A stretch of 60,354 bases of DNA from Flavobacterium sp. (GCF_004295795.1 NZ_SEBR01000023.1:1-60354); one strand, 5' to 3'. Shown: positions 16,472 to 25,968, numbered from the stretch's first letter. The notes: generated by a model not told the origin, from the letters alone. Numbers and translations: made by a program.

Positions 16472-17605
16472 ATGAAAAAAATGTTCCTCGCTTTGTTTGC
16501 GATGACCTTGACACTGACTTCGTGCAAGGATGAAAAAAGCGACCTTTCCGACGGGCTTTACGCCGAAATCACTACCAACAAAGGAAAAATCCTGTGTGAA
16601 CTCGAATATCAGAAAACGCCTGTAACGGTGGCCAACTTCGTGTCTCTGGCCGAAGGAAAAAACCCGTTCTGCTCTGACGAATTCAAGGGAAAACCATTCT
16701 ACGACGGACTCAAGTTCCATCGTGTCGTGCAGCAATTCATGATTCAGGGCGGCGATCCGCTAGGAAACGGAAGCGGCGGACCGGGCTACAAATTCGCAGA
16801 TGAATTCACAGATTTGTCACACGACCGCGCCGGAACGCTTTCGATGGCGAACGCCGGACCGGGCACGAACGGCAGCCAATTCTTCATCACGCACGGACCG
16901 CGCGAGAACCTCGACGGACTGCACACCGTTTTCGGATACGTGATCACGGGACAGGAAGTCGTGGATTCGATCGCTATCGGTGACGATATCGAACACGTCA
17001 AAATCATCAGGGTTGGCGAAGCGGCCAAGCGTTTCGATGCCGCGAAAACGTTCAGCGATTATTTCGGGAAACAGCTCGAAAGCCAAAAAGCCCAATCGCA
17101 GCAAGAGGAAGAGTTCCAAAAACAATACACCGAAAAATTCAAGCCCGCGATCGACGCGAAGCTCGCCGAGTTCGCCAAAGCGCGTGAGCACGCCAAGAAA
17201 TTGCCTTCGGGCGTTGAAGTCGCCATCGTCAAAAAAAGCAGTGGCGAAAAACCCAAAGACGGCGCAATGGCATTGATGAACTATGCCGGATTTCTCGAAA
17301 ACGGACTGCTGTTCGACTCGAACATCATGAAAATCTCCCAGGATTTCGGGAAGTACGACCAGGTTCGCGAACAACGCGGCGGTTATCTTCCGGCGCGATT
17401 CGTTTACGGACCGCAAGGCCAACTGATTCCGGGATTCAAGGAAGCGACGTCGCAAATGTCTTACGGCGACCGCGCGCTGGTCTACATTCCGGCGGCCATG
17501 GGCTACGGAGCAGCCGGAGCCGGTGGCGTGATTCCTCCTAACGCGAATTTGCTCTTTGAGATTGAAATCCTCAAATTTGAACCGAATAAATCCGAAACAA
17601 AATAA
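16472..17605 (+). CDS. Lipoprotein prolyl isomerase: cyclophilin-FKBP fusion
   Basis: A 377-residue periplasmic lipoprotein (MKKMFLALFAMTLTLTSC, Cys18). The first catalytic domain, about residues 25-190, is cyclophilin type, with the KFHRVVQQFMIQGGDPLGNG signature and GTNGSQFFITHG, the active-site region. A long charged helical linker (about 195-245, rich in Lys/Glu/Gln) follows. The second domain, about 255-374, is FKBP type (ALMNYAGFLENGLLFDSN, LIPGFKEATSQMSYGDRALV, GAGGVIPPNANLLFEIEIL). Both fold classes catalyse proline cis-trans isomerisation, and having both in one chain implies a chaperone for exported proteins. The start abuts the gldI stop codon directly. Confidence 0.92.
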   Translation: MKKMFLALFAMTLTLTSCKDEKSDLSDGLYAEITTNKGKILCELEYQKTPVTVANFVSLAEGKNPFCSDEFKGKPFYDGLKFHRVVQQFMIQGGDPLGNGSGGPGYKFADEFTDLSHDRAGTLSMANAGPGTNGSQFFITHGPRENLDGLHTVFGYVITGQEVVDSIAIGDDIEHVKIIRVGEAAKRFDAAKTFSDYFGKQLESQKAQSQQEEEFQKQYTEKFKPAIDAKLAEFAKAREHAKKLPSGVEVAIVKKSSGEKPKDGAMALMNYAGFLENGLLFDSNIMKISQDFGKYDQVREQRGGYLPARFVYGPQGQLIPGFKEATSQMSYGDRALVYIPAAMGYGAAGAGGVIPPNANLLFEIEILKFEPNKSETK

Positions 17606-17624
17606 TTCCATAAAAAACCAAGAA

Positions 17625-18722
17625 ATGAAACTGAAAGCGATGCTTTTCCTGTGTTTGTCGATCGCGACGATGCAGGCCCAAAACAAACCGGCTCCGGTAA
17701 AACCGACGGCCAAAAAAGCGGCGGCGACCAAAACCGCTTCGTCAGATGAAGGGATTTTCGCCGAAATCGAGACCAACAAAGGAAAAATCCTGTTGCAACT
17801 CGAATTTCAAAAAACGCCAATTACGGTAGCGAATTTCGTGTCGTTGGCCGAAGGAAACAACCCGATGGTAGCCGAGAAATACAAAGGCAAAAAGTTTTAC
17901 GACGGCCTCAAATTTCACCGCGTGATCCCGGATTTCATGATTCAGGGCGGCGATCCGCTTGGAAACGGAAGCGGCGATCCGGGTTACAAATTCAAGGACG
18001 AGATCGTGTCTGACCTAAAACACGTCGGACCCGGAATCTTGTCGATGGCCAACTCCGGACCGGAAACCAACGGTAGCCAGTTTTTCATCACACACAAGGA
18101 AACGCCTTGGCTCAACGGAAAACACACGGTTTTCGGACACGTAGTTTCGGGCCAGAATGTCGTGAACGCGATCGCTCAGGAAGACGTGATCCAGAAAGTG
18201 ACGATCATCCGCAAAGGAAAAGAGGCCAAAAAATTCGATGCAGCCAAGATTTTCGGCTCTTATTTTGCTGAAAAAGATGCGGCCAAAATCAAGAAAAAAG
18301 CCTTTTTGGACGGACTTCGCAACACAGCGACGACTTCTGAAACAGGTCTGCAATACAAAATCATCAAAAACGGAACAGGCGTAAAACCAGCCGACGGCAC
18401 TGAAGTTGGCGTTTCCTACGCCGGTTATCTCGAAGACGGCTCGCTTTTCGATACGAATTTCGAAGCCATCGCAAGAGAATACGGAAAATACGATGCGACC
18501 CGCGCCAGCCAAAAAGGTTACGACCCGTTTCCTTTCACGGCCGGAAGCAAGTCCGGATTGATTCCGGGCTTTATCGAAGCACTTGAGAAAATGGGCTTCG
18601 GCGACAGACTGATCGCTTTTATCCCGGCGAAATTGGGTTATGGCGAAAGAGGTGCCGGCGGTGTCATTCCTCCAAACGCGAATATCATTTTCGAGATTGA
18701 AATGACAGAGAAAAAGCAGTAA
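17625..18722 (+). CDS. Secreted prolyl isomerase: cyclophilin-FKBP fusion (paralogue)
   Basis: A 365-residue paralogue of the preceding gene with the same domain order: cyclophilin type (about residues 45-205; KFHRVIPDFMIQGGDPLGNG, ETNGSQFFITHK), a linker, then FKBP type (about 245-363; VSYAGYLEDGSLFDTN, IPGFIEALEKMGFGDR, GAGGVIPPNANIIFEIEM). It differs in having an ordinary signal peptide (MKLKAMLFLCLSIATMQAQ) instead of a lipobox, followed by an Ala/Lys/Pro-rich stretch, so it is soluble in the periplasm. The ATG at 17625 precedes the signal peptide; the frame extends into the previous gene without similarity. It begins 19 bp after that gene. The pair looks like a tandem duplication with divergent localisation. 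Confidence 0.92.
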   Translation: MKLKAMLFLCLSIATMQAQNKPAPVKPTAKKAAATKTASSDEGIFAEIETNKGKILLQLEFQKTPITVANFVSLAEGNNPMVAEKYKGKKFYDGLKFHRVIPDFMIQGGDPLGNGSGDPGYKFKDEIVSDLKHVGPGILSMANSGPETNGSQFFITHKETPWLNGKHTVFGHVVSGQNVVNAIAQEDVIQKVTIIRKGKEAKKFDAAKIFGSYFAEKDAAKIKKKAFLDGLRNTATTSETGLQYKIIKNGTGVKPADGTEVGVSYAGYLEDGSLFDTNFEAIAREYGKYDATRASQKGYDPFPFTAGSKSGLIPGFIEALEKMGFGDRLIAFIPAKLGYGERGAGGVIPPNANIIFEIEMTEKKQ

Positions 18723-18741
18723 ACTTTTTTGCATATAAATA

Positions 18742-18774
18742 AAAAATCCGGTCAATTGGCCGGATTTTTTGTTT
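18742..18774 (+). terminator. Intrinsic terminator after the isomerase operon
   Basis: AAATCCGG and CCGGATTT pair around TCAATTGG and are followed by T residues. This closes the DHH-gldI-isomerase operon 20 bp after the last stop. Confidence 0.8.
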
Positions 18775-18876
18775 GGGATCGTATTTAAATTCGTGAATTC
18801 GTGGCTAATTATTTTACGGATTGCGGACATCAAATTTTTGGCTGACCGAGTAACTGCGCATTAATTCGCATCCAGC

Positions 18877-19308
18877 TCACTTAAAAGCCCATTCCACTTC
18901 ATCCTTATCGTTGAAAACCGCGCCCATTTCCACCTTGGCGATCTGTGCGAATTCTTCCTGCAAAATCAGCCAATTCGCTTCGTTGAAATGGTTCGTGGCC
19001 AGGTCGAAACGCTCGGTTTCCCAAGTCTTGAAAGCTTTCGGAAGTTCCGATTTCACGGCTTCGGCGGTTTGCCCAATGATCGGTTTTCCGAAAAGTAAAA
19101 CTTCCGGATTCGACGAAATGATGTAGCCGAAACGGAAACCTTCATCCTCGTAAAAAGTCAGCCGAAGCTTTAGTGAATCGTAGACGCAAATCTCGTTTCC
19201 GTCGTCGTCCTTGAATTGCAGATTCGATTTTCCGATCAATTTCTCGACGTCGGCTTGCTTCATTCCGAACAACAAATTCGCTATGCCTTTTTTGGGATTG
19301 AGTTCCAT
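18877..19308 (-). CDS. Hypothetical cytoplasmic protein
   Basis: A 143-residue protein without a signal peptide or membrane segment. It opens MELNPKKGIANLLFGMKQAD, a GI-x-x-LLFGM pattern also known from small Bacteroidetes proteins of undefined function, followed by VEKLIGKS. The middle has acidic and aromatic alternation (KLRLTFYEDEGFRFGYIISS), suggesting a beta-sheet, and the C-terminus reads AVFNDKDEVEWAFK. I do not recognise a characterised family. It is monocistronic, with the divergent spacer to the GNAT gene containing nothing recognisable. Confidence 0.75.
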   Translation of the reverse strand: MELNPKKGIANLLFGMKQADVEKLIGKSNLQFKDDDGNEICVYDSLKLRLTFYEDEGFRFGYIISSNPEVLLFGKPIIGQTAEAVKSELPKAFKTWETERFDLATNHFNEANWLILQEEFAQIAKVEMGAVFNDKDEVEWAFK

Positions 19309-19502
19309 TGGATTTTTTTTTGCAAATATACGTCCCGAATTTTAAGCAGATGCAGCAAAACACCGCGCTTTTTCCATCAGAAATCGTCCTTACAAGATTC
19401 GCGAACAAAAACAACCACTCGAACTACAAGCTCCGAAGACTTTTACCTGCTGACTATATTCGAAAAAGCCCCAGTTTCATCGCGAGCAACAAATAGCAGC
19501 TC

Positions 19503-20123
19503 CTACCCGAGTCGTGATTCGAGATTCGGCTTGACCGACGAAAACCATTCGCCTTTCAAAATACTGAGCACGATGCTGTCGCGCCTCGTTCCGTCGGTTC
19601 TGAATTGATGGCTTCTGAGTATTCCTTCGACTTGGCAACCTATACTTTTCATGGCCGCGATACTTCTTTCGTTGGACGCATCCGCGCGGAATTCCACTCT
19701 TTCCATGCCAAGATTTTCGAACGCGAATCGCAGCAGCAGGAATTTGCAGTGTTTGTTCAAACCGCTTCCTTGGAATTCTTTTCCGTACCAAGTATAGCCA
19801 AGCTGAAGCGATTTCTGGGCGAAATTGATGTCGTAAAAACGCGTGCTTCCCGCAAATTTCCCAGCCGATTTGTCAAAGACGACAAACGGGAATTCCATTT
19901 CTTTTTCCTTGGCGGATAAAGCCGTGGCAATGTAATTCGCGAGATTTTCGCGTCCGCCGCCGGCTTGGATCAACGAGTATTTCCAAATTTCCGGCTCGTT
20001 TTCCGACAGATAAAGCAAGTTTTCCACATCTGCCGAAACCATCGGACGCAACAAAACCCGATCATCTTCCAACGCAAAAGCATCGGAACCAAAAAAATCC
20101 AAAAAATCAGTGTGTGAAGTCAT
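19503..20123 (-). CDS. GNAT-family N-acetyltransferase (RimJ/RimL-like)
   Basis: A 206-residue acetyltransferase of the GNAT fold, subgroup RimJ/RimL, which transfers acetyl from acetyl-CoA to an amine, often a protein N-terminus. Landmarks are VLLRPMVSADVENLLYLSEN at the start, FPFVVFDKSAGKFAGSTRF in strands beta 2-4, the acetyl-CoA-binding region LGYTWYGKEFQGSGLNKHCK, VEFRADASNERSIAAMKSIG and a final EGILRSHQFRTDG. The Q/RxxGxG/A loop is replaced by FQGSGLN. The start ATG at 20123 follows from length and content. The substrate is unknown. It is transcribed alone, opposite to the large adhesin. Confidence 0.88.
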   Translation of the reverse strand: MTSHTDFLDFFGSDAFALEDDRVLLRPMVSADVENLLYLSENEPEIWKYSLIQAGGGRENLANYIATALSAKEKEMEFPFVVFDKSAGKFAGSTRFYDINFAQKSLQLGYTWYGKEFQGSGLNKHCKFLLLRFAFENLGMERVEFRADASNERSIAAMKSIGCQVEGILRSHQFRTDGTRRDSIVLSILKGEWFSSVKPNLESRLG

Positions 20124-20378
20124 TTTCCAAAGATAACCAACAGCATTACTGACGCAAAATCGTTTTTCTGATTTGAAGCAGTGGAATTCGACAACGCTTA
20201 CCGAAAACGATGTAATCTGTAACGATGAATATAACCGTTATTTTGATGATCCGCTTAGCGACAATTCCTAACAATTTGATTTCGTGACAATTATTTAACA
20301 TAAAATCAAAAACCAATTGTTGACTTATGCCGTACAAAATATAAAGCACTCATTCGTTTAACAAAAACAACAACATTC

Positions 20379-23300
20379 ATGAAACAACTTTTCACTCTGC
20401 GAAATTACATTTCGGCGGCGATCCTGCTCTTCGGGATTTCCAATCTACAGGCTCAAATCGTGAGCAACAACAACGATTCCGGAGCAGGCAGTTTGCGCCA
20501 GATCGTAAACAATGCCTCGGCTGGCGCGATCATTACGGTTTTGCCGGGAATCACGAACATCACACTTACCTCGGGCGAGATCACGATCGACAAAAACCTC
20601 ACAATTACCGGAAACGGATTGGTCAACACACGTGTAAACGGAAATGCCAACGGCCGCATTTTCAACATCACCGCCGGAAACGTCATCATTAACGACATCG
20701 ATCTTTTCAACGGTCAAGCCGATAATGGAGGCGCAGTTTACATAGCGAACGCAAATTTGGTTCTGAATGCGTCGCGGGTCACCAACAACGTCGCAAACGG
20801 AGCGTCGGGCAGCGGCGGCGGAATTTACGTCGGAATTGGAGCCAATCTCGCGGTCAGCAACTCGATCATCCGTGAAAACCGCGCCAATCGCGCCGGCGGA
20901 GGAATCGAAACCACGGCCGGAACGAACCTGTTGCTGAACAATGTAACCTTGGCACAAAACAACGCCGGAGTCGCACCCGCGACAGCCGCACCCGGAAATG
21001 GCGGCGGACTTCACATCACGGGCAACGGCACAGCACAGATAAACTCGTCCACGGTCGAAAACAATACCGCGGCAGCAGAAGGCGGCGGACTTTGGAACGG
21101 AACCGGAACGATGACGATAAACGGGACGACAATCAACGGAAACATCGCATCCGGCATTGCGGCAGACAACGGCGGAGGTGGAATCTACAACCTCAATGCG
21201 GGAACTGTCACGATCGAAGATTCGTTCATCACGAACAATTCGGCAAACGGAACGGCCGGAAGCGGTGGCGGAATCCTAAATGATGTCGGATCGACTTTGA
21301 CGGTAACCGACACACAAATTTCCGGAAACACCTCAAATCGCGCAGGCGGCGGAATCGAAAGCAACGCAGGAAATGTAACATTGAACGGCGTTTTGCTCAA
21401 CAACAATACGACAAACACAGCTCCAGGAAATGGAGGCGGACTTCACGTGACCGGAGCCGGAACAACCAACATCAACCAAGGCACGGTAAACCTGAACAAC
21501 GCTGGCTCGGAAGGCGGCGGACTTTGGAATGGAACCGGAACGATGACGATCAACGGAACGACAATCAACGGAAACATCGCATCTGGCATCGCGGCTGACA
21601 ATGGCGGAGGCGGAATCTACAACCTCAACGCAGGAACACTCGTAATCGTCGACGCGGAAATCACCAACAACCAAGCCAACGGAACATCCGGAAGCGGCGG
21701 CGGAATCCTCAACGACGTTGGAGCGACAGCCACGATTACCGATACCGAAATCTCGGGAAACACTTCAAATCGCGCAGGCGGAGGAATCGAAAACAACGCC
21801 GGAACCGTTTCCCTTACGAACGTTTGGTTGACCGATAACACGACGAATACGAATCCCGGAAATGGCGGCGGACTTCACGTAACGGCAGCCGGAACGACCA
21901 ACATCACTGACGGAATCGTAAGTTTCAACTACGCAGGAGCAGAAGGCGGCGGACTTTGGAACGGAACCGGAACAATGACGATCAACGGAACGACAATCAG
22001 CTCGAACGTAGCGGCCGGAGCCGGTGCAGACCAAGGCGGAGGCGGAATCTACAATCTCAACGCCGGAATCCTGATCATAAACGACGCAGTGATTTCCCAA
22101 AACCAGGCAACCGGAACTCTTGGAAGCGGAGGCGGAATTCTCAACGATGTCGGGTCGCAATTGACGATAACCGACACTCAAATCACCCAAAATACGGCAA
22201 TCCGTGCGGGCGGCGGTATCGAGGACAACTCGCTTACAAGCACGATCAATCTTACTAACGTGAACCTTATCGGAAATTCAGTGAGCGGACCTCCGGGCAA
22301 CGGCGGCGCATTGCACATCACCGGAGCAGGAAGTCTCAATATGACGGGCGGATCGGTCAACGACAACACGGCTTCACTCGAAGGCGGCGGACTTTGGAAC
22401 GGCTCGGGAACGATGACGGTAACCGATGTTTCTTTCGACGGAAATATTTCGACTGGCGCTGCCGCGGACGACGGCGGAGGAGCGATCTTCAACACGGCCG
22501 GAACGCTTACGGTAAACAATTCGACGTTTGCCAATAACGACGCTACCGGAACAAGCGGAAGCGGAGGCGCGATTTTCAGCCTTGCCGGAACGGTCACGAT
22601 CGTCGATTCTTCTTTCGAAACGAATTCGGCCAACAGAGCCGGAGGAGCGATTGAAGTCGTAGCCGGAACGCTTACGGTAAACGGATCGGAGTTCAACAAC
22701 AACGACGTTGACGGAGGCGCCGGAACGCCAAATCCCGGAAACGGCGGCGCATTGCACATCACCGGCGTAACCACGGCAACTTTTACCAACTGTGAAATTC
22801 TGGGCAACGATGCGAGACGCGAAGGCGGCGGACTTTGGAACCAGACCGGAAGCACGCTTACGGTAACGAACTGTACGATCGACGCAAACACGGCCAGCGG
22901 ACCCGATGCCATCCACGGAGGCGGCGGAATTTTCAACAACGGCGGAACTTTGTTCGTGAATTCATCGACGGTTTCGAACAATGTTTCAGATGGTGCTTTG
23001 GGCAACGGTGGCGGTCTGCACGTAAAATCGGGAACGGCAACGATCGTGACTTCGACTTTCTCCGGAAACTCATCGGCCAACAATGGCGGCGGACTTTACA
23101 ACAATGCGGCGCTGAACGTGAACGCGCTTACCGTGGCGGACAATTCCGCGACAGCGAACGGCGGCGGATTTTACAACAACAGCGCGACATCGGTAACTAT
23201 CAAAAACACATTGGTGGCCACGAATACTGCAGCTTCGGGCGATGACGTTTGGGGCGCTTCGGGAAGTTTCACCTCATCGGGCTATAACTTCATCGGATTC

Positions 23301-23810
23301 GACGACGCCAATATTTTCACGACGACCACGGGCGATATCGAAGGCACGACAACGGCACTTGATCCGCTTTTGGGCGCATTGACAGACAACGGAGCCGGTG
23401 TTTTCACGCACGCTTTGCTTTCCGGAAGTCCGGCTTACAACGCAGGTTCGCCTGACGACAATTTTGTGGACCAACTCGGATTCGCCGTTTTTGGAGGAAT
23501 CCGCGACATCGGATCGGTTGAAGCCCAAACGCAATTGTCGGTTCAGCAAGTCACTTTTGAAGGCGGACGCAAAAGTCGCATCTACCCTAACCCGTCAAAC
23601 GGAATCGTCACCATTGACTTGTCTACGGCTTACGAACAGGGCGTGAATGCGCGATTGATAGACATCGCATCGGGTAAAATCGTGAAGGAATTCAGTGTGA
23701 ACGCGAATTCATCCGAAGTAAACCTCAGCGGCCAAGCGACGGGAATTTACATGTTGCAATTGCAATCGAATACTTTTACCGAACATCACAAACTCGTGCT
23801 TACGCAATAA
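20379..23810 (+). CDS. Giant repeat surface protein with T9SS sorting domain
   Basis: A 1143-residue secreted protein with signal peptide MKQLFTLRNYISAAILLFGI..QAQ. The body (about 30-1010) is a parallel right-handed beta-helix of the choice-of-anchor/polymorphic adhesin type, packed with GGGI, GGGLWN, NNTA and SGSGGGIL motifs. Five copies of a 144-147-residue unit start at DNA positions 21078, 21510, 21942, 22380 and 22821; each contains EGGGLWNGTGTMTINGTT or a variant. The C-terminal T9SS type A sorting domain (about 1055-1143) has the IYPNPSNG motif and ends GIYMLQLQSNTFTEHHKLVL, so the protein is exported by T9SS and anchored to the cell surface. A role in adhesion, or polysaccharide binding, is likely but not shown. 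Confidence 0.9.
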   Translation: MKQLFTLRNYISAAILLFGISNLQAQIVSNNNDSGAGSLRQIVNNASAGAIITVLPGITNITLTSGEITIDKNLTITGNGLVNTRVNGNANGRIFNITAGNVIINDIDLFNGQADNGGAVYIANANLVLNASRVTNNVANGASGSGGGIYVGIGANLAVSNSIIRENRANRAGGGIETTAGTNLLLNNVTLAQNNAGVAPATAAPGNGGGLHITGNGTAQINSSTVENNTAAAEGGGLWNGTGTMTINGTTINGNIASGIAADNGGGGIYNLNAGTVTIEDSFITNNSANGTAGSGGGILNDVGSTLTVTDTQISGNTSNRAGGGIESNAGNVTLNGVLLNNNTTNTAPGNGGGLHVTGAGTTNINQGTVNLNNAGSEGGGLWNGTGTMTINGTTINGNIASGIAADNGGGGIYNLNAGTLVIVDAEITNNQANGTSGSGGGILNDVGATATITDTEISGNTSNRAGGGIENNAGTVSLTNVWLTDNTTNTNPGNGGGLHVTAAGTTNITDGIVSFNYAGAEGGGLWNGTGTMTINGTTISSNVAAGAGADQGGGGIYNLNAGILIINDAVISQNQATGTLGSGGGILNDVGSQLTITDTQITQNTAIRAGGGIEDNSLTSTINLTNVNLIGNSVSGPPGNGGALHITGAGSLNMTGGSVNDNTASLEGGGLWNGSGTMTVTDVSFDGNISTGAAADDGGGAIFNTAGTLTVNNSTFANNDATGTSGSGGAIFSLAGTVTIVDSSFETNSANRAGGAIEVVAGTLTVNGSEFNNNDVDGGAGTPNPGNGGALHITGVTTATFTNCEILGNDARREGGGLWNQTGSTLTVTNCTIDANTASGPDAIHGGGGIFNNGGTLFVNSSTVSNNVSDGALGNGGGLHVKSGTATIVTSTFSGNSSANNGGGLYNNAALNVNALTVADNSATANGGGFYNNSATSVTIKNTLVATNTAASGDDVWGASGSFTSSGYNFIGFDDANIFTTTTGDIEGTTTALDPLLGALTDNGAGVFTHALLSGSPAYNAGSPDDNFVDQLGFAVFGGIRDIGSVEAQTQLSVQQVTFEGGRKSRIYPNPSNGIVTIDLSTAYEQGVNARLIDIASGKIVKEFSVNANSSEVNLSGQATGIYMLQLQSNTFTEHHKLVLTQ
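21078..22960 (+). repeat. 432-441-bp in-frame tandem repeats within the adhesin
   Basis: The GAAGGCGGCGGACTTTGGAA anchor recurs at 21078, 21510, 21942, 22380 and 22821, giving spacings of 432, 432, 438 and 441 bp. The first three units are nearly identical at DNA level, so they are recently expanded or homogenised. They encode beta-helix modules, and unequal recombination could change the length of the surface protein. Confidence 0.85.
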
Positions 23811-23836
23811 ATCATATTATTTGCTAGTGTTAGTGG

Positions 23837-23868
23837 AAAGCGGTCTCGAAAGGGATCGCTTTTTTTTT
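23837..23868 (+). terminator. Intrinsic terminator after the adhesin gene
   Basis: AAGCGGTC and GGATCGCTT form an imperfect stem around TCGAAAG, followed by nine T residues, 27 bp after the stop. Confidence 0.7.
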
Positions 23869-23891
23869 GCGGGAAATTGAAAGTCAGACGC

Positions 23892-24607
23892 AAACCTACG
23901 TTTAACATTTTTTACAGATTTTCTGTAATTGGGCTAGCTCGAAATTTTGTCGGGTTAACACCAGCCCCTTCCCTGAAGGTAAGATCGGAATTTGCGAAAT
24001 ACGTCGGTTACAGAAAATCTGTAGTTTTTGTTAAAATTGTCAAAGGCACACCAATAGCCCCAAATCCAACCGCAGATTGATAAACCTACGTTTAACATTT
24101 TTTACAGATTTTCTGTAATTGAGCTATTCCAAATTTTTGTAGGGATAAACACCAGCCCCTTCCCTGAAGGTAAGATCGGAATTTGCGAAATACGTCGGTT
24201 ACAGAAAATCTGTAGTTTTTGTTAAAAGTTGCCAAACGCAAACCAACAACCTAAATCCAGCCGCAAATCGATAAACCTACCTTTAACATTTTTTACAGAT
24301 TTTCTGTAATTGGGCTATTCCAAAATTTCGTAGGGATAAACACCAGCCCTTTCCCTGAAGGTAAGATCGGAATTTGCGAAATACGTCGGTTACAGAAAAT
24401 CTGTAGTTTTTGTTAAAAGTTGCCAAACGCAAACCAACAACCCAAATCCAACAGCAAACCGACAAACCTACGTTTAACATTTTTTACAGATTTTCTGTAA
24501 TTGGGCTATTCCAAAATTTTGTAGGGATCAACACCAGCCCCTTCCCTGAAGGTAAGATCGGAATTTGCGAAATACGTCGGTTACAGAAAATCTGTAGTTT
24601 TTGTTAA
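23892..24607. repeat. Four-copy tandem array of a ~191-bp inverted-repeat element
   Basis: Copies start at 23892, 24082, 24273 and 24464 (spacings 190, 191, 191) and are near-identical. Each has 27-nt outer arms, the first at 23901-23927 and 24009-24035, which match except for a few bases and contain TTACAGATTTTCTGTA. Inside is a small hairpin CCTTCCCTGAAGG and the phrase AAGATCGGAATTTGCG. Copies are separated by a partly conserved spacer. No frame is conserved and no gene is visible between 23811 and 24789. A related fragment is at 59993-60020. It looks like a tandemly amplified palindromic (MITE-like or structured RNA) element. Confidence 0.85.
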
Positions 24608-24681
24608 ATGTTATCGAGGCAAAATGCGAAAGTCCAACAAATTGACGTTTCGGTGTGCATAAGCTTTAAGCTCCAAAAACG

Positions 24682-24720
24682 TAGCGAGTCGAGACATCAC
24701 TAACTTGCCTCAACTCGCTA
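24682..24720 (-). terminator. Probable terminator after purM
   Basis: TAGCGAGTCGAG and CTCAACTCGCTA pair with one mismatch around a 15-nt loop. On the minus strand the stem is followed by CGTTTTTG. It lies about 70 bp beyond the purM stop. Confidence 0.5.
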
Positions 24721-24789
24721 TTTTCAAGTCATCTGAACCTAAAATCTAAATGAATTTATTATTCGTATTGGTTTGGTCTTAACAGAAAA

Positions 24790-25968
24790 TCACCCGTAAA
24801 CAAACTCCCCGAACTCGCTGCGAATAGTAAGTTTCTTGATATCGGAAGCTTCAACGCGACCCACGATTTTCGCGTCCACATCAAAAGATTTCGAAATGTA
24901 GATGATGTCTTCGGCAATCGCCTCCGGCACGTACAATTCCATCCTGTGCCCGCAGTTGAACACCTGGTACATTTCCTTCCAGTCGGTTTTGGATTGCTCC
25001 TGGATCAGCCTGAACAATGGCGGAACAGGAAACAAATTGTCCTTGACCACGTGGACATTGTCGACAAAATGCAAAATTTTCGTCTGCGCGCCGCCCGAAC
25101 AATGCACCATTCCGTGAATGTCCTCGGGATAGAATTTCGACAGGATTTTCTTGATGATCGGAGCATAAGTACGCGTCGGGGAAAGCACGAGTTTGCCAGC
25201 GTCGATAGGCGAATCCGCGACAGCGTCAGTCAATTTCACATTGCCGGAATAAACCAGGTCAGAAGGAACCGCGGCATCGAAACTCTCCGGATATTTTTGC
25301 GCCAGATAGTTCGCGAAAACATCGTGTCTCGCCGAAGTCAATCCGTTCGAGCCCATTCCGCCATTGTACGATTTCTCGTAAGTCGCCTGTCCGAAAGATT
25401 CCAGACCGACAATCACATCGCCGGGACGAATCCTGGCATTGTCAACCACTGCCGAGCGTTTCATACGCGCCGTAACGGTAGAATCTACGATGATCGTGCG
25501 CACCAAATCGCCAACATCGGCAGTTTCGCCTCCGGTCGAATGGATCGTAACCCCGAAAGTCTTCAATTCCTCGATCAATTCCTCGGTGCCGTTGATGATC
25601 GCGGCCAAAACCTCGCCCGGAATCAGGTTTTTATTGCGTCCGATGGTCGACGAAAGCATGATATTGTCAGTCGCGCCAACGCACAACAAATCGTCTATAT
25701 TCATGATCAGCGCGTCCTGCGCAATGCCTTTCCAAACAGAAAGATCGCCGGTTTCCTTCCAGTACATATAAGCCAAAGCCGATTTCGTGCCAGCTCCGTC
25801 GGCGTGCATCACCAAGCAATAATTGCCGTCGCCCGTGAGGTGATCGGGTACGATTTTGCAAAAAGCCTTTGGAAAAAGTCCTTTGTCGATGTTTTTGATC
25901 GCGGCGTGAACGTCCTCTTTTTCGGCCGAAACCCCGCGCTGCGCATAGCGTTTGGAAGTGTCTGTCAT
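24790..25968 (-). CDS. purM: Phosphoribosylformylglycinamidine cyclo-ligase (AIR synthetase)
   Basis: PurM closes the imidazole ring, converting FGAM to AIR with ATP in purine synthesis. The 392-residue protein starts MTDTSKRYAQRGVSAEKEDV; the YAQRGVSA motif is family-specific. An N-terminal ATP-binding half carries the glycine-rich MHADGAGTKSALAY and IMNIDDLLCVGA. The C-terminal half has GDVIVGLESFGQATYEKSYN and GMGSNGLTSARHD. It is longer than the enteric enzyme because of an extra C-terminal segment (about 350-392), common in Bacteroidetes PurM. It is monocistronic, with a TAnnTTTG promoter just upstream. Confidence 0.94.
   Translation of the reverse strand: MTDTSKRYAQRGVSAEKEDVHAAIKNIDKGLFPKAFCKIVPDHLTGDGNYCLVMHADGAGTKSALAYMYWKETGDLSVWKGIAQDALIMNIDDLLCVGATDNIMLSSTIGRNKNLIPGEVLAAIINGTEELIEELKTFGVTIHSTGGETADVGDLVRTIIVDSTVTARMKRSAVVDNARIRPGDVIVGLESFGQATYEKSYNGGMGSNGLTSARHDVFANYLAQKYPESFDAAVPSDLVYSGNVKLTDAVADSPIDAGKLVLSPTRTYAPIIKKILSKFYPEDIHGMVHCSGGAQTKILHFVDNVHVVKDNLFPVPPLFRLIQEQSKTDWKEMYQVFNCGHRMELYVPEAIAEDIIYISKSFDVDAKIVGRVEASDIKKLTIRSEFGEFVYG

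Noticed and set aside
16817..17779. A 320-codon minus-strand frame opposite the isomerases
   Set aside because: Antisense shadow of the two cyclophilin-FKBP genes; no start context or domain.
22178..23083. A 301-codon minus-strand Pro-rich frame inside the adhesin
   Set aside because: The reverse complement of Gly-rich repeats gives Pro/Ala-rich shadow frames; it tracks the repeats, not a gene.
23892..24607. CRISPR array
   Set aside because: Units are 191 bp and nearly identical throughout, without short repeats and unique spacers, and no cas genes are present.
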